From: Thiodiazotropha sp040506705
GTDB taxonomy: Bacteria > Pseudomonadota > Gammaproteobacteria > Chromatiales > Chromatiaceae
Assembly: GCA_040506705.1 (NCBI GenBank)
Contig: JBEVWG010000002.1
Coordinates: forward strand, 158,540-222,539
DNA length: 64,000 bases
Reading direction: 5' to 3'
The notes beneath the pieces are model-generated. The model was not told the origin of the DNA. It saw only the letters and a program-made list of their open reading frames with translations, and ran no database searches. Position 1 is the first letter of the stretch; each line of letters starts with the position of its first letter. Below are positions 8,792 to 17,819 of this stretch, one piece after another. A program made the position numbers and the translations under genes.

Positions 8792-10032
8792 TGGATACTG
8801 AAATATTCGTCTTTGCCAATTGGGAGGAATTCGCAAAACCGGTTTTAGTGGGGAGACTCCGTTCGGCGGTTAGTAACAAAAACAGGGAGCACTACAGCTT
8901 CACTTATGATGAAGCGTGGCTGAAGTCACCCAATGCCCAAAAGATAGATCCGGATCTCCATCTGTTCTCCGGAGAACAACACAATATGGATTCCAATAAC
9001 TTCCACGTTTTCCTGGATTCCTGTCCGGATCGTTGGGGGCGGCTGCTGATGAAGCGTCGCGAAGCCATTCTTGCTCGTCAGCAAGAACGCCGGCCTCGGA
9101 TGCTGTATGAAGTGGACTATCTTCTTGGCGTTCATGATATTTACCGCCAAGGCGCGTTGCGATTTAAAAGCTCACTGGACGGAGAATTTCTGGACAATGA
9201 TGAACGACTATCCGCACCGCCCATGTCTTCATTGAGAGATCTTGAATATGCAGTTCAACAAGTTGAAGTTGGTGATAGGGATGATGCGGATTATTTAAAA
9301 TGGTTGTTTATGCTGATATCGCCAGGCTCCTCCTTGGGTGGTGCTCGGCCCAAAGCAAGTGTGGTCGATGATGAAAATCATCTATGGATTGCAAAATTCC
9401 CAAGCCAGTATGATGATTACGATATCGCTGCCTGGGAATATCTTGCCTACAAGCTCGCACTGGATGCAGGTATTAAAATGGCACCCTGCCGAATCGAAAA
9501 ATTTAATAACCATCACCATACATTCCTGACTCAGCGTTTTGACCGCACTGCAATGGGTCGCAAACACTTTACATCAGCGCTGACACAGCTTGGCTACTAT
9601 GACGGAGAGTATGACGCCAGCTATCTTGAGTTAGCTCAATTCCTCACAGAACATGGCACAAATACTAAAAAAGACCTTGAACAATTGTGGCGTCGCATCG
9701 TCTTTAATATCGCTGTCTCCAATACGGATGATCATTTGAGAAACCACGGATTTATCTATCACAAAGGCGGCTGGCTCTTATCACCCGCTTATGACATCAA
9801 CCCTGTCACTCCCACAAATGGATTACATTTAAACATTAGCGATGATGACAACAGCTTGAATTACGATCTGGCAATGGAAGTAAGTGATTTTTTTCAGCTG
9901 CAATACGCAGATGCTGAAAAGATAAAAGGTGAAGTGCTGACGAGTGTACGTCAGTGGGAAAGGGTGGCTAAAAGCATCGGGATCAGCCGTCATGAGCTGC
10001 AAATAATGTCCACGGCGTTTAATATTGGGTAG
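8791..10032 (+). CDS. HipA-like serine/threonine kinase toxin
   Basis: A 413-residue HipA-family protein. It has the N-terminal subdomain, the Gly-rich nucleotide loop PGSSLGGARPKAS, the VxxxKF-type ATP lysine (WIAKFPS), the catalytic segment NTDDHLRNHGF and the metal-binding SPAYDINP. All kinase motifs look intact. Known HipA toxins phosphorylate GltX or related targets and cause growth arrest or persistence; the target here is unknown. It forms a two-gene operon with the upstream HTH gene, separated by a TA-type overlap. It is wedged between receptor genes and response-regulator genes, which suggests insertion as a mobile module. Confidence 0.85.
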   Translation: MDTEIFVFANWEEFAKPVLVGRLRSAVSNKNREHYSFTYDEAWLKSPNAQKIDPDLHLFSGEQHNMDSNNFHVFLDSCPDRWGRLLMKRREAILARQQERRPRMLYEVDYLLGVHDIYRQGALRFKSSLDGEFLDNDERLSAPPMSSLRDLEYAVQQVEVGDRDDADYLKWLFMLISPGSSLGGARPKASVVDDENHLWIAKFPSQYDDYDIAAWEYLAYKLALDAGIKMAPCRIEKFNNHHHTFLTQRFDRTAMGRKHFTSALTQLGYYDGEYDASYLELAQFLTEHGTNTKKDLEQLWRRIVFNIAVSNTDDHLRNHGFIYHKGGWLLSPAYDINPVTPTNGLHLNISDDDNSLNYDLAMEVSDFFQLQYADAEKIKGEVLTSVRQWERVAKSIGISRHELQIMSTAFNIG

Positions 10033-10045
10033 AGCTGCAACTCAA

Positions 10046-11749
10046 TTATTGATTATCCGGTTCCAATGGTTCAGGCCGCTGAATACCATAACCCTGGGCA
10101 AAGTCGACCCCCATCTCCTGTAACACAACACGAGTCTCTTGCCGCTCGACAAACTCTGCAATGGTTTTTAAGCCGGCAACATGGCCAATGGTATTGATCG
10201 CATCAACAATCGCCCGGCTCATCTCGTCACCTTCGACCTGCTTAACGAAAGAGCTATCAATTTTCAGAAAATCGACCGAAAGGGACTTTAAATAGGAAAA
10301 TGAACTGAGACCTGTGCCAAAATCATCCAACGCAAAGAAACAGCCCATCTCCCGTATCTCCTGAATGAAATTCTCAGTAGTACCAAGATTATTGATCGCT
10401 GCAGTCTCGGTTACCTCAAAACAGATGGCTTGTGGCGGCACCTTGAGGTGGTTCATCCGCTCCTGAATAAAATTAAAGAAGCCAGGATCACTCAAAGAGG
10501 TTCCGGAGAGATTGATAAAATAGAGACGCCCATCATCACAGCGTTCTCTATCTTTCCCCAGATAGGTAAAGATGGTATTAACCACCCAGCGATCCAAACG
10601 CTGCATCAGATCGTAACGTTCGGCTGCGGGAATAAACGCACCTGGGGGGATAATCTCACCATCACTGCTGAGCATACGCAGCAGTATCTCCATATGTTTG
10701 GGGCTACTGTCGTCAGCCAGAGAGACAATCGGTTGCTGATAGAGTAAAAATCGCTCTTCATTTAAGGCACTGTTTATTCGACTGACCCACTGCATCTCGT
10801 CACGTCGTAACGCCAGCTCATCATCTTCTGCGGTGTAGATATGCACACGATTGCGGCCTCGGCTTTTAGCGGCGAAACAAGCCATATCCGCATTACTCAA
10901 AACCTCATCACTACTCTTCGTATCTGGTGTAATATCCACTAGACCTATACTGACACTGGTACTAAAAGGCCGGGCATCCCAGATAAACTTGTGTTTCTCT
11001 ACAGTCTCCCTGAGCATATTCGCCAATACTTCTGCTTGAGGAAGCGAGCAGTTGCTCAATATCACACCAAACTCATCTCCACCCAAACGGGCCAGGAGAT
11101 CACTCTCCCGAACCTGCTTTTTCAGTAGTGTGGAAACCTGACGCAGTAACTCATCCCCAGCAATATGGCCACAGGTATCGTTAACCACCTTGAACTGATC
11201 CAGGTCCAGGTACATGAAAGCGTGGTGCTCCTGGTTACTCCTGGCACTATTGAGGTTCTGATTCAGAGCCTGATCCAGTTCCCTGCGATTTTTCAGGTCA
11301 GTCAAAGAATCATGGTAGGCCATATGCTGAAGCTGACTCTCTGCTCTACGTCTTGCAGCTCTGGATTGGGCTTCCAGCAACTCACGCTCGATAGCTGGTC
11401 CCAGTCGAGCAAGGTTATCCTTCATGATGTAATCAGCCGCGCCACTTTTCATCATTGATACAGCCAGCTCTTCACCGATACTACCCGAAACAATAATGAC
11501 CGGAATATCCAGATCGGTGGTACGTACAATTTGCAACGCCTCCTTCGAATCGAAGGAAGGCATGTTATGGTCTGTGATAACCAGATCCCAATGAGTGCCA
11601 TCCAATGCCTCTTGCAAGGATCTAGAGCTGTCGACCCGAATATAGTGCTCGATTACCCAATCATCTCTCTTCAGATGGTGCAGCAACAGCAAGGCATCAT
11701 CTTCAGAATCCTCCGCAAGTAACAGACGAATCGGTTGCTTACGCTTCAT
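10046..11749 (-). CDS. Response regulator with GGDEF and EAL domains (c-di-GMP turnover)
   Basis: A 567-residue protein. The receiver domain (residues 7-120) has acceptor Asp60 in VITDHNMPS. The GGDEF domain has an intact GGDEF at about 223-227 and a preceding RESD that fits the inhibitory RxxD site. The EAL domain has MEILLR in place of canonical EAL, and retains FEVTET, DDFGTG, LKID and QGYG. Both cyclase and phosphodiesterase activity are therefore plausible. It overlaps the upstream single-domain regulator by 4 bp. It likely converts a kinase signal into c-di-GMP changes in the cytoplasm. Confidence 0.9.
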   Translation of the reverse strand: MKRKQPIRLLLAEDSEDDALLLLHHLKRDDWVIEHYIRVDSSRSLQEALDGTHWDLVITDHNMPSFDSKEALQIVRTTDLDIPVIIVSGSIGEELAVSMMKSGAADYIMKDNLARLGPAIERELLEAQSRAARRRAESQLQHMAYHDSLTDLKNRRELDQALNQNLNSARSNQEHHAFMYLDLDQFKVVNDTCGHIAGDELLRQVSTLLKKQVRESDLLARLGGDEFGVILSNCSLPQAEVLANMLRETVEKHKFIWDARPFSTSVSIGLVDITPDTKSSDEVLSNADMACFAAKSRGRNRVHIYTAEDDELALRRDEMQWVSRINSALNEERFLLYQQPIVSLADDSSPKHMEILLRMLSSDGEIIPPGAFIPAAERYDLMQRLDRWVVNTIFTYLGKDRERCDDGRLYFINLSGTSLSDPGFFNFIQERMNHLKVPPQAICFEVTETAAINNLGTTENFIQEIREMGCFFALDDFGTGLSSFSYLKSLSVDFLKIDSSFVKQVEGDEMSRAIVDAINTIGHVAGLKTIAEFVERQETRVVLQEMGVDFAQGYGIQRPEPLEPDNQ

Positions 11750-12174
11750 TTAACGGTTCTCGGCGTCATATTCATGGCCATCCAGTAAGTCACCAGTTTC
11801 TGAACCGCTTCAACAAATTGAGTAAAACCCACAGGCTTGCGTATATAACTGTTGGCCCCCAGTTGGTAGCTCTCAACCATATCCTTCTCTTCATCAGATG
11901 AGGTGAGCACTACAACGGGGAGCAATTGTGTACGTGGCGACTCGCGAATGATTTTCAACACATCCAGACCACTTAACTTGGGCAGTTGAAGATCTAGGAG
12001 CACAACTTTTGGCAGGGGGGCTTTCTCACTCCTTCCAAGCAGATACTCCACAGCTTCACTACCATCACGAGCTACCTGAACCTTGTGTTTTAATTTGTTC
12101 TTTTTTAAGGCACGCAGAGCCAACAGCTCATCATCGGGGTTATCTTCAACCAACAGGATGAGATCATTTTTCAT
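11746..12174 (-). CDS. Single-domain response regulator (Rcp1/CheY-like)
   Basis: A 142-residue receiver with no output domain. The acidic pocket is VEDNPDD, acceptor Asp61 is in LLDLQLPK, the Thr/Ser switch is VVVLTSSD, and the conserved Lys is in YIRKPV. The long alpha4-beta5 and the EDNPDDELLALRAL signature are those of Rcp1-type regulators, which pair with phytochrome-like kinases such as the one at 2151-3767. The frame extends to an ATG at 12198, but MKNDLILL at 12174 fits the family. It is translationally coupled to the GGDEF-EAL gene. Confidence 0.85.
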   Translation of the reverse strand: MKNDLILLVEDNPDDELLALRALKKNKLKHKVQVARDGSEAVEYLLGRSEKAPLPKVVLLDLQLPKLSGLDVLKIIRESPRTQLLPVVVLTSSDEEKDMVESYQLGANSYIRKPVGFTQFVEAVQKLVTYWMAMNMTPRTVK

Positions 12175-12415
12175 AACCGAAGTTTCCCAGGCGGCCATTC
12201 ACTTTCAAGTAGCAATACAAATAGCAGCAGCCAATATTTTTTTATTAAGGGTATTACTACGCCCATTTGCGCATAGCAGCCAATCACAAAACGACTAATT
12301 TCTCCTGCATTGACTCCTGCGCTGTTCAAGCCATTCGAACTCCAAGCAGGCCTTTGAAAACAAATCAATGACTCAGTCCGGAATAGTTTTCAGGGCCAGG
12401 CTCCTACCCAACCAG

Positions 12416-12435
12416 ATTAGAGAGGTGCCTCTAAT
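12416..12435 (-). terminator. Possible hairpin downstream of the zinc-finger gene
   Basis: ATTAGAG and CTCTAAT form a perfect 7-bp stem around a 6-nt loop, 31 bp past the zinc-finger stop codon. No T-tract follows on the minus strand, so a role in termination is uncertain. Confidence 0.25.
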
Positions 12436-12466
12436 TCAGAACAGTGCGGCCACCTTTACTTTATCG

Positions 12467-12655
12467 TTAATCACTCAACTGATAAATGGTGCCACAATAG
12501 GGGCAGGTAGCAGTGCCGCTCTTTTCAATTGGCAGGTAGACCCGCGGGTGGAGTGAAGCCAGGGTTTCACCAGGTCTTGGACAACTGAGAGGTAGATCGT
12601 TTCTGGTGACCTTGTGTACATCCTGCTGTGTTGATTGTTTTTCTGCCTGGGTCAT
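12467..12655 (-). CDS. Small zinc-finger protein (zf-CHCC family)
   Basis: A 62-residue protein with the Cys/His pattern of zf-CHCC (PF10276): LSCP near residue 29, LHPRVYLPIE, then CPYCGTIYQL at the C-terminus. Homologues include the small mitochondrial complex I subunit NDUFS6-like fold; the role of bacterial members is unclear. A clean AGGAG precedes the ATG. It follows ilvE, an arrangement common in gamma- and betaproteobacteria. Probably a zinc-binding accessory protein in the cytoplasm. Confidence 0.85.
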   Translation of the reverse strand: MTQAEKQSTQQDVHKVTRNDLPLSCPRPGETLASLHPRVYLPIEKSGTATCPYCGTIYQLSD

Positions 12656-12730
12656 ATTTAATTCTCCTGATTAGGGAGTCTCAGCTTGATTTCGAACCGT
12701 GGGTGGTTAGAACTATCGGCCAGTGACTTA

Positions 12731-13657
12731 TTAGACATAGGCCAGCCACTCGGGATGGGAGGCCAGACGTCCATGCACCAGATCGAAATAACGCTTCTGC
12801 AACTGTTCGGTGATCGGACCACGACCACCCTCACCGATGCTGCGGTTATCAACTTCGCGGATCGGGGTTACCTCCGCAGCAGTACCGGTGAAAAATGCCT
12901 CGTCTGCGATATAGACTTCGTCACGGGTGATGCGTTTTTCAATCACCTTGTAGTTCAGCTCTTCAGCAAGCTCAATGACTGTTTTACGGGTGATGCCGTC
13001 CAGCGCCGAGGTAAGATCAGGGGTGTAGATCACTCCGTCTCTGACGATGAAGATATTTTCACCTGAGCCCTCCATCACATACCCCTCCGCATCCAGCAGC
13101 AGCGCTTCGTCATAGCCGTCATGCAGCGCTTCCTGCAGCGCCATCATGGAATTCATGTAGTTGCCGTTGGCTTTGGCCCGACACATGGTGATATTGACAT
13201 GGTGGCGTGTAAAAGAGGAGACACGGATACGGATTCCCTTCTCCATATTCTCCGCACCGAGATATGCGCCCCACTCCCAGGCTGCAGCCATGCAGTGAAC
13301 CTTGAGATTGTCAGCTCTAAGCCCCATCCCTTCTGAACCATAAAAACACATCGGCCTGATGTAGGCTGAATCGAGATTGTTCTCTCTGACAACAGCCAGT
13401 TGCGCCTCGTTTAAGGTATCCCGGTCAAAGGGCATTGGCATATTCAGTATATGGGCGGAGCGGAACAGACGGTCAGTATGTTCCTGCAGGCGAAAAATAG
13501 CGGTACCCTGCTCGGCGTGATAAGCACGCACCCCCTCGAACACGCCCATACCATAGTGCAGGGTATGTGTTAGTACGTGGGTTTTCGCCTCACGCCAGGG
13601 AACCATTTCGCCATCCAGCCAGATGACACCGTCACGGTCTGCCATTGTCGACATCAT
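12731..13657 (-). CDS. ilvE: Branched-chain amino acid aminotransferase
   Basis: A class IV PLP aminotransferase of 308 residues, the usual length. Recognisable are the start (MADRDGVIWLDGEMVPWREA), THTLHYGMGVFEGVRAY, the PLP-lysine region MCRAKANGNY, EGSGENIFIV and FFTGTAAEVTPI. It catalyses the last step of valine, leucine and isoleucine synthesis. The start overlaps the glnE stop by 4 bp, so the two are translationally coupled. An internal Met at residue 5 is an alternative start. Confidence 0.95.
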   Translation of the reverse strand: MMSTMADRDGVIWLDGEMVPWREAKTHVLTHTLHYGMGVFEGVRAYHAEQGTAIFRLQEHTDRLFRSAHILNMPMPFDRDTLNEAQLAVVRENNLDSAYIRPMCFYGSEGMGLRADNLKVHCMAAAWEWGAYLGAENMEKGIRIRVSSFTRHHVNITMCRAKANGNYMNSMMALQEALHDGYDEALLLDAEGYVMEGSGENIFIVRDGVIYTPDLTSALDGITRKTVIELAEELNYKVIEKRITRDEVYIADEAFFTGTAAEVTPIREVDNRSIGEGGRGPITEQLQKRYFDLVHGRLASHPEWLAYV

Positions 13658-16539
13658 TGAAACTTCTCTCGCTCAACTTCTTTGTTCTGCATCAAGCAGG
13701 ACCAAATGTCCTGCACCAAGGCCCGTTCTTCGGCAAGCTTTTCACTTTTCACCAGGGCTGGCTGATCCTGTAGCGCGCTACGATGGTAGGCTGCCCGCAG
13801 GACTTTGTAGACGCCCATCATACGCTCTGCAGCTTGATTACTCAGTAACCCAAGCTTGGAAAGCGTCTCCAACAGACGAATATTATCGGTCCAGACCAAT
13901 AGTTCCGGGTGGTCATGAGCCCACCGAAGGACCGTGTATTGAACCATAAATTCTATATCGACGATACCGCCGGTACCCTGCTTTAAATCAAATAGGCCAT
14001 CATTGCTCTTATCCAGAGATGCACGCATCTTTTCTCGCATCTCAACGACTTCACCCTGAAGCTTATCCCCATCCCGTTGCTCGCTGATAATGGTTCGCCG
14101 AATTTCGTTAAAACGTTCACCAACCCTAACATCGCCGGCTACCACTCTTGCCCGTATCAGTGCCTGATGCTCCCAGGTCCAGGCACTCTTCTGCTGGTAG
14201 GTTTCAAAGGTCTCTAAAGAGCAGACCATCATCCCGGAGTTGCCGTTCGGGCGCAGACGCATATCGGTCTCGTAGAGAATTCCGGAGGGTGTCCTTGTGG
14301 TCATGATATGGATGAAACGTTGGGCCATGCGGGCATAAAAAACGTCAACGGAGACAGGCTTTTTGCCGTCGGTAAAGGCATTTCTATCTTTACAGCCATG
14401 CAGAAACACCATATCCAGATCTGAGCCAAAACCAAGTTCGATACCACCCAGTTTACCGTAACCTACCACGGCAAATCCCGTCTCTCCTTCAGATAGCCCA
14501 GGGGGCTGCCCATGCCGCCGGAACATCTCCTGATAACTCAGTTGAATCACCCGCTCAATGATCACTTCTGCGATCCAGGTAAGGTAGTCACTGACCACCA
14601 TCAGCGGAATCTGCTCGGCAATATCTGCAGCTGCCACTCGTAAGCGATTGCTCTGTCCAAACTGACGCAGTCGCTCCATCTGACTCTCCAGATCATCTTC
14701 GTCGATGCGGGTGAGCTGTTCCGCCAACTCCTGACCGAGTGCCTCACGCTTGAGCGGCGAGTAGAGTCGCCGGGGATCGAGCAGTTCGTCCAAGAGTATA
14801 GGATGGCGTGTCAGCATACTCGCCACCCAGGGACTGATCCCAGCCAGCTTGATCAGTTGAGAGAGCACCATCGGGTTTTCGACCAACAAGGCAATATAAG
14901 AGGTGCGGCGAACGACTGCTGCCAGTAGATCGAGCACCCGTGGCAGGGCAACATCGGCACACTCTGATTGACCAACCGCCTGCAGAAGTAGTGGCATCAG
15001 TTGATCCAGTCGCTCCCACCCTTTGGCACTTAGCTGTCTACAGGCATGGCTATTACGCAATGCCCCTAACAGACGCAGGGCTTGATCGGCTTGTTGAAAT
15101 CCATTCTGCTGCAAAATGGAGGTCGACTGCGCCTCATCAAGCAGCTCATTCCAGACCCCAGTCAAGGGTTGACTCTGCTCCTCGGCTTCAGCTTGAGGTG
15201 CGGCAAAGACCATATCGAAATGGCCCTGAACCCGCCTTCTGTGCTGCTCCAGCACCTCGAAAAATGGCTTCCATGCATCAAAGCCCATGGATCTGGCAAG
15301 ACGCCCTCTCCCGGCATCATCGGAAGGCAGTAGATGGGTCTGTTTGTCCTGCCAGGCCTGAATACGATTCTCCACCAGGCGTAGGAAAACATAGGCTTCG
15401 GTCAATTCACGAACTACATATTCCGGAACAAGCTCCCGCTCCTGCAATATCTGCAATACCGAAAGAATGGGGCGTGTCTGCAGTGCTTTGTCCCGTCCCC
15501 CTCTGATCAGCTGGAAGGCCTGGCCGATGAATTCGATCTCGCGAATACCGCCCGGCCCCAGTTTGATATTCGCCTGCATGCCTTTTTTATGCAGTTCACT
15601 ACTGATTAACTGCTTCATATCACGCAGTGACTCAATAGCACTGAAATCGAGGTAACGGCGATAGACAAAGGGTCTCAACATGGCCATCAACTCATCACCG
15701 GCGGCCGAGTCTCCTGCTACTACCCGCGCCTTGATCATGGCATAGCGTTCCCACTCCCGGGCCTGAGAGCCGTAGTAGCTCTCCATCGCTGAAAAGCTCA
15801 TCGCCAAAGGGCCGACACTGCCAAATGGGCGCAGACGGGTATCGACCCGAAACACAAATCCCTCTGCGGTATGGTTGTCCAATGCCTGAACAAGCCGCTG
15901 GCAGAGACGGATAAAGAACTGTTCGTTGGTCAGGCGTCTTGCCCCATCTGTCGACCCTGTCTCTGGATAGGCAAAAATCAGATCGATGTCAGAAGATAGG
16001 TTGAGCTCGCGGGCACCCAGCTTCCCCATACCCAGTACTACCAAAGACTGAGCTTCTCCCTCTTCACTCCTGGGAACACCCATCTCCTTGCAACACCAGC
16101 TGTAGAGGTGCTCCATAGCGTGTCCGATAGAGGCGTCGGCAAGCGCGGAAAGATCCTCCAGGGTCTCATCGAGTTCTGCCAGTCGGTTAAGATCACGCCA
16201 GATGATGCGTACCATCTGCTCACGCCGGAAGTGCCTGAGATGTTTCGCCAGAGCTGCCTCATCTGAGACGCCCTCTAGAAGCTCAGCAAGCAGGGAAGAG
16301 ATCTCTCCGGCCTGAAAAGAGCGATCCAGCAGATTTTGTTGAAACAGATCCAGAAGTAGAGCCGGGTATCGAGTGGAGACCTGAGCAACATACTCACTGG
16401 CCTCCCAAACAACCTTCAGGCGACTGATGAATGCTTTATCCTCAGGTGGGCTCAATTCGGCCTCAGTCAGCTTTTCACACCACTGTAGCCACTGTTTATT
16501 ATTCTCTTTTTGCTCTGGCTCCACGGCTGCTCTCATCAT
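13654..16539 (-). CDS. glnE: Bifunctional glutamine synthetase adenylyltransferase/adenylyl-removing enzyme
   Basis: A 961-residue protein, full length for GlnE. It shows the duplicated nucleotidyltransferase motifs: GMGKLGARELNLSSDIDLIF in the N-terminal deadenylylase half and GYGKLGGIELGFGSDLDMVF in the C-terminal adenylylating half, each followed by a helical GlnD/PII-response region. It adjusts glutamine synthetase activity to nitrogen status in the cytoplasm. It heads the glnE-ilvE-zinc-finger operon. Both first Met codons are possible starts. Confidence 0.97.
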   Translation of the reverse strand: MMRAAVEPEQKENNKQWLQWCEKLTEAELSPPEDKAFISRLKVVWEASEYVAQVSTRYPALLLDLFQQNLLDRSFQAGEISSLLAELLEGVSDEAALAKHLRHFRREQMVRIIWRDLNRLAELDETLEDLSALADASIGHAMEHLYSWCCKEMGVPRSEEGEAQSLVVLGMGKLGARELNLSSDIDLIFAYPETGSTDGARRLTNEQFFIRLCQRLVQALDNHTAEGFVFRVDTRLRPFGSVGPLAMSFSAMESYYGSQAREWERYAMIKARVVAGDSAAGDELMAMLRPFVYRRYLDFSAIESLRDMKQLISSELHKKGMQANIKLGPGGIREIEFIGQAFQLIRGGRDKALQTRPILSVLQILQERELVPEYVVRELTEAYVFLRLVENRIQAWQDKQTHLLPSDDAGRGRLARSMGFDAWKPFFEVLEQHRRRVQGHFDMVFAAPQAEAEEQSQPLTGVWNELLDEAQSTSILQQNGFQQADQALRLLGALRNSHACRQLSAKGWERLDQLMPLLLQAVGQSECADVALPRVLDLLAAVVRRTSYIALLVENPMVLSQLIKLAGISPWVASMLTRHPILLDELLDPRRLYSPLKREALGQELAEQLTRIDEDDLESQMERLRQFGQSNRLRVAAADIAEQIPLMVVSDYLTWIAEVIIERVIQLSYQEMFRRHGQPPGLSEGETGFAVVGYGKLGGIELGFGSDLDMVFLHGCKDRNAFTDGKKPVSVDVFYARMAQRFIHIMTTRTPSGILYETDMRLRPNGNSGMMVCSLETFETYQQKSAWTWEHQALIRARVVAGDVRVGERFNEIRRTIISEQRDGDKLQGEVVEMREKMRASLDKSNDGLFDLKQGTGGIVDIEFMVQYTVLRWAHDHPELLVWTDNIRLLETLSKLGLLSNQAAERMMGVYKVLRAAYHRSALQDQPALVKSEKLAEERALVQDIWSCLMQNKEVEREKFQ

Positions 16540-16892
16540 CAGATTTATTGTAGCGGCATCCAGTCAGGTTACACCTGAGCGGGGTTTGAACCAACCCCAC
16601 TATCGATCACGGCGAACCGGAACAGCGCGGAGTCTTGCATCAAATGCCGGATCAATCATAGATCGGGTTAACGATTATTGCCAAGTGGTAACAAATCACA
16701 TAGGGTTGCAGCCTTCAGCAGCGGGTTTCGAGGCGTTACCAGAGCCGAAATTATAACCTGTAAGTACGCTTTGAGTTTCTACTCAGCTTGGTCAAACTAC
16801 ACTTTAATTACCCAAATTCCAGATGGCATTCAGAAGATACAAACAAGCCCCACTGCAAACCGTCCGGGTCTAATTTTCGGCTTAGGTCAAGC
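16540..16892. other. Gene-free spacer between divergent glnE and the ABC exporter
   Basis: About 350 bp that should carry both divergent promoters. I see no convincing sigma70 pair, repeat or RNA gene. The ABC ATPase frame stays open upstream to 16788, but the protein family begins at the ATG at 16893. Confidence 0.5.
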
Positions 16893-17816
16893 ATGATAAA
16901 CCTTCAACATATCGATTATCACTACCCGCAGAGCCCCCCTCTGTTCGATGATCTCAACCTGGAGATCAAGAGGGGCTCACTGTTTGGATTATTAGGACCC
17001 AATGGCGCTGGCAAGACCACCCTGATCTCATTGATGACAGGGCAACGTAAACCCAGCGGCGGCGATATCCGCATTAATGGCGAAACTTACCAGAGCAACC
17101 GGGGCAGGATTCTTGAAAAGCTGGCACACATCCCACAGGAGTATGCTTTTTACCCTCAGCTCACTGTGATGGAGAATCTACAGTTTTTTTCCAGTCTCTA
17201 TCCCAAACAGGGTCGCCAAAGCCCGCAGCTCATCGATGAGGCACTGAAACTGACCGGTTTGGCTGACCAGGCAAAAAAGCTGGCCAAACATTTTTCCGGG
17301 GGGTTGAAGCGGCGCCTCAACCTGGCAATCGGCCTACTCAACAGACCTGAACTGATCTTTCTAGATGAACCCACAGTCGGCATAGACCCTCAATCCCGCC
17401 ACTTCATCCTGCAATCGATCCGGGCCTTGAACAAGGCGGGCAGCACCATTGTCTATACCAGCCACTATATGGAGGAGATCGAACAACTCTGTGACGAGGT
17501 GGCGATCATGGATCATGGACAAATTCTGGTACATGGCCCTCTACAGAAGATTCTCGAAAGAGATCCCCTTTTGACTATCGAGCTGGAAGCAGAAAAAGAT
17601 GAAAGCCTGCTTTATCAGCTCAGCGATGTGGTAGAGATACGCGGCTTTAAGTTGTCAGAACGAACCATTATCGGCCACCCCAAAGATGAAGGTGAGATCG
17701 CTGAACTACTTCAATCCATCGATGCCCTGGGTATCAATGTGGTCACACTCTCCTATGGCAAACATACCCTCGAAAAGCTCTTTTTCGAACTGACCCATAC
17801 CCGGTTAAGGGACTGA
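16893..17816 (+). CDS. ABC transporter ATP-binding protein (ABC-2 type exporter)
   Basis: A 307-residue ATPase with Walker A GPNGAGKT, Q-loop PQEYAF, signature FSGGLKRRLNLA, Walker B LIFLDEPTVGID and the H-loop YTSHYMEE. The C-terminal extension fits the drug/lipid exporter (DrrA/CcmA-like) subfamily. MINLQHIDY at 16893 is the natural start. The permease begins 3 bp after its stop, and an ACP and ketosynthases follow, so it probably energises export of the cluster's lipid product across the inner membrane (inference). Confidence 0.92.
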   Translation: MINLQHIDYHYPQSPPLFDDLNLEIKRGSLFGLLGPNGAGKTTLISLMTGQRKPSGGDIRINGETYQSNRGRILEKLAHIPQEYAFYPQLTVMENLQFFSSLYPKQGRQSPQLIDEALKLTGLADQAKKLAKHFSGGLKRRLNLAIGLLNRPELIFLDEPTVGIDPQSRHFILQSIRALNKAGSTIVYTSHYMEEIEQLCDEVAIMDHGQILVHGPLQKILERDPLLTIELEAEKDESLLYQLSDVVEIRGFKLSERTIIGHPKDEGEIAELLQSIDALGINVVTLSYGKHTLEKLFFELTHTRLRD

Positions 17817-17819
17817 CCC

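Noticed and set aside
14940..15506. A 188-codon frame opposite glnE
   Set aside because: A shadow of glnE; low-complexity composition and no family resemblance.
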